Assembly (NCBI GenBank): GCA_903906365.1 | Contig: CAIVKC010000002.1 | Coordinates: 1 to 64,000 of the forward strand | Length of the DNA stretch: 64,000 nucleotides | Source of the DNA: an uncultured Bacteroidota bacterium | GTDB taxonomy: Bacteria; Bacteroidota; Bacteroidia; Chitinophagales; Chitinophagaceae | Direction: 5' to 3' | Part shown: piece by piece, positions 62,881-64,000 of the stretch | How positions within the stretch are numbered: position 1 is the first letter of the stretch | Layout: every line of letters begins with the position of its first letter | The notes under the pieces: generated by a model | The model's input: the letters and a program-made list of their open reading frames with translations, nothing else | Databases searched by the model: none | Told to the model about the DNA's origin: nothing | Position numbers and translations under genes: made by a program

Positions 62881-64000
62881 TCATTCCGACCGGAGGCTCC
62901 TGACCGGATTGGTCAGGGCAGCCCTAAAAGACCTGAAGGAAACCGTACAGGCAGCTATGAAGAATGTAATTAATATGGCCAGCAGGAAAATACCAGCACC
63001 CAGATGGATCCGGTATTTGAAATCCTGCAGATACGTAAACATGGCAAACCATGCAATTGGCGCCGCAATCAAAAAAGCGATTATAAGCAGCCGGATAAAC
63101 TCCTTTCCAAAAATCCACAGGATATCCGCAATGCTGGCGCCCAGCACTTTGCGAACGCCGATTTCTTTGGTCCTGCCAACGGCCATAAAAGAAACCAGCC
63201 CATACAAACCCAGACACCCAATAAAAATGGCAATGCCGGCAAAAGCCTATATGAGTTGCAGCATGATATCATCGAGCTCATAAAAACGGGCAATGGCTTG
63301 ATCCAGAAACTGAAAACTGTAGACGTATTCAGGATAGGTTTCATTCCAGATTTTTTCAAAGGAAGCAAGCGCGGGTTTTGCATGCAGGAGGCTACATTGT
63401 ATGGCACATTGCTGATACTGGGGGTAGGAGGAAAATAAGGCCACCGGGTCGACCTCATCCCTAAAGGAGTAATTGTAAAAATCCCTGACTACTCCCACTA
63501 TAAGGGCCTTTTTTCCATTAATAGTGGCTGTTTTGTTGATGACTTCTTCGGGGGAGGACAGGTTCAGTTTCTTAACAAATGTCTCGTTGACCAAAAATTC
63601 CCGCAGGGTATCTGACCGGCTCAGGTTACGGCCGGCTGCCAGTTTCAAATTAAAGACCTTTAGATAATCCTGATCCGAACACTTAATGTTAACAGACCAC
63701 AGTTCGGGCTTTGGCCTGTTGCCAAAAGTGATATCCATTTTATTGTTTGCATCAGAGGCGGGAGCCTGGGAACAAAAGGATACATTTTCAACGCCTGAAA
63801 CGGAAGCCAGTCTGTTGCGAAGGGTTTCCATTCTGGTACGGCCTGCCGAATCGCTGATGGGGACTGGTAACAGGACGATGCCGTCCTTTCTAAACCCCAG
63901 GTCGGATGTTTTGGAATAATGCATCTGAGAGGCAATGACAATGGTGCCAATAATAAGTATCTGGGAGATGGCAAACTGGGCAACCACCAACAGGCGCCTT
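62881..64000 (-). pseudogene. MacB/FtsX-like ABC permease with an in-frame TAG, cut by the window edge
   Basis: The frame entering from position 64000 covers the second periplasmic core (LLVVAQFAISQILIIGTIVI ... FQFLDQAIARFYELDDIMLQLI) and then meets a single TAG at 63247-63249. The same frame continues at once with [38 protein letters not shown] and ends in NPVRSLRSE at 62881. So the last membrane helices and the second coupling region lie behind the stop. Related permeases commonly have Gln at this site, so CAG to TAG is likely. The 5' half is outside the window. Whether readthrough occurs is unknown. It is the second amber-interrupted copy in the array. Confidence 0.85.

Noticed and set aside
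54773-64000. Genome-wide recoding of TAG as sense, to explain the two interrupted permeases
   Set aside because: TAG closes several intact genes at family-typical lengths in this window (beta-CASP gene, adhesin, lysA, scpB, DUF1080 gene), so it is a normal stop codon.

Overview
The window comes from a member of the Bacteroidota, most likely a chitinophaga-like genus. The evidence is a SusC/SusD pair, a surface protein with a type B (gliding-motility-type) C-terminal sorting domain of the type IX secretion system, eukaryote-type citrate synthase, tandem FtsX/MacB-type permeases without fused ATPases, a tRNA gene without an encoded CCA, weak or absent Shine-Dalgarno sequences, and promoters of the Bacteroidota form TTTG-N17-20-TAnnTTT(G). 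No phage, insertion sequence or CRISPR array is visible.

Layout. 1-13.9 kb is mostly core genome: an old-yellow-enzyme reductase, a beta-CASP nuclease-like protein, a T9SS adhesin with seven SprB-like repeats, a DUF4442 thioesterase-like protein, a thioredoxin-like protein, a membrane-anchored papain-like protease, lysA, scpB, atpG, surE, a small membrane protein and lpxB. A tRNA-Ala(GGC) with a strong terminator follows at 14.1 kb. 14.4-17.2 kb is a visibly A/T-richer block (AraC regulator, aldo/keto reductase, membrane protein). 17.4-24.2 kb holds a DUF1080 protein, a YxWxPGxW-repeat protein, a PAS-rich histidine kinase with a receiver-only partner, and a CBM9-like protein. 24.2-28.0 kb holds an Nramp-related transporter with altered metal-site motifs and a glycerate kinase/GntP pair.

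28.8-43.4 kb is the most distinctive part: ten genes on the minus strand running susC, susD, Tat-exported flavin amine oxidase, gabT-like, succinate-semialdehyde-type dehydrogenase, NhaC-type antiporter, two GNAT acetyltransferases, a second gabT-like gene and a metal-dependent amidohydrolase. No glycan-active enzyme is present. The enzymes fit import and stepwise oxidation of amines or polyamines through GABA to succinate, so this looks like a TonB-dependent nitrogen-compound utilisation locus. A divergent gene of unknown family (43679) faces susC across an intergenic region with repeated TTTGGTCA/GTCAAA motifs.

45-51.6 kb returns to core functions: an LptF/LptG-family permease, citrate synthase, an outer-membrane barrel, and a methionine group (metX, a metZ-like sulfhydrylase, an OsmC protein). 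51.6-64 kb is an efflux locus: TolC, a LolD/MacB-type ATPase and an array of five related permease copies. Two are intact (57839-60271 and 60348-62789), two are interrupted by a single in-frame TAG (54773-57232 and 62881 to the window edge), and one is reduced to about 94 residues (57303-57587). Because TAG is an ordinary stop elsewhere in the window, the array looks as if it is decaying.
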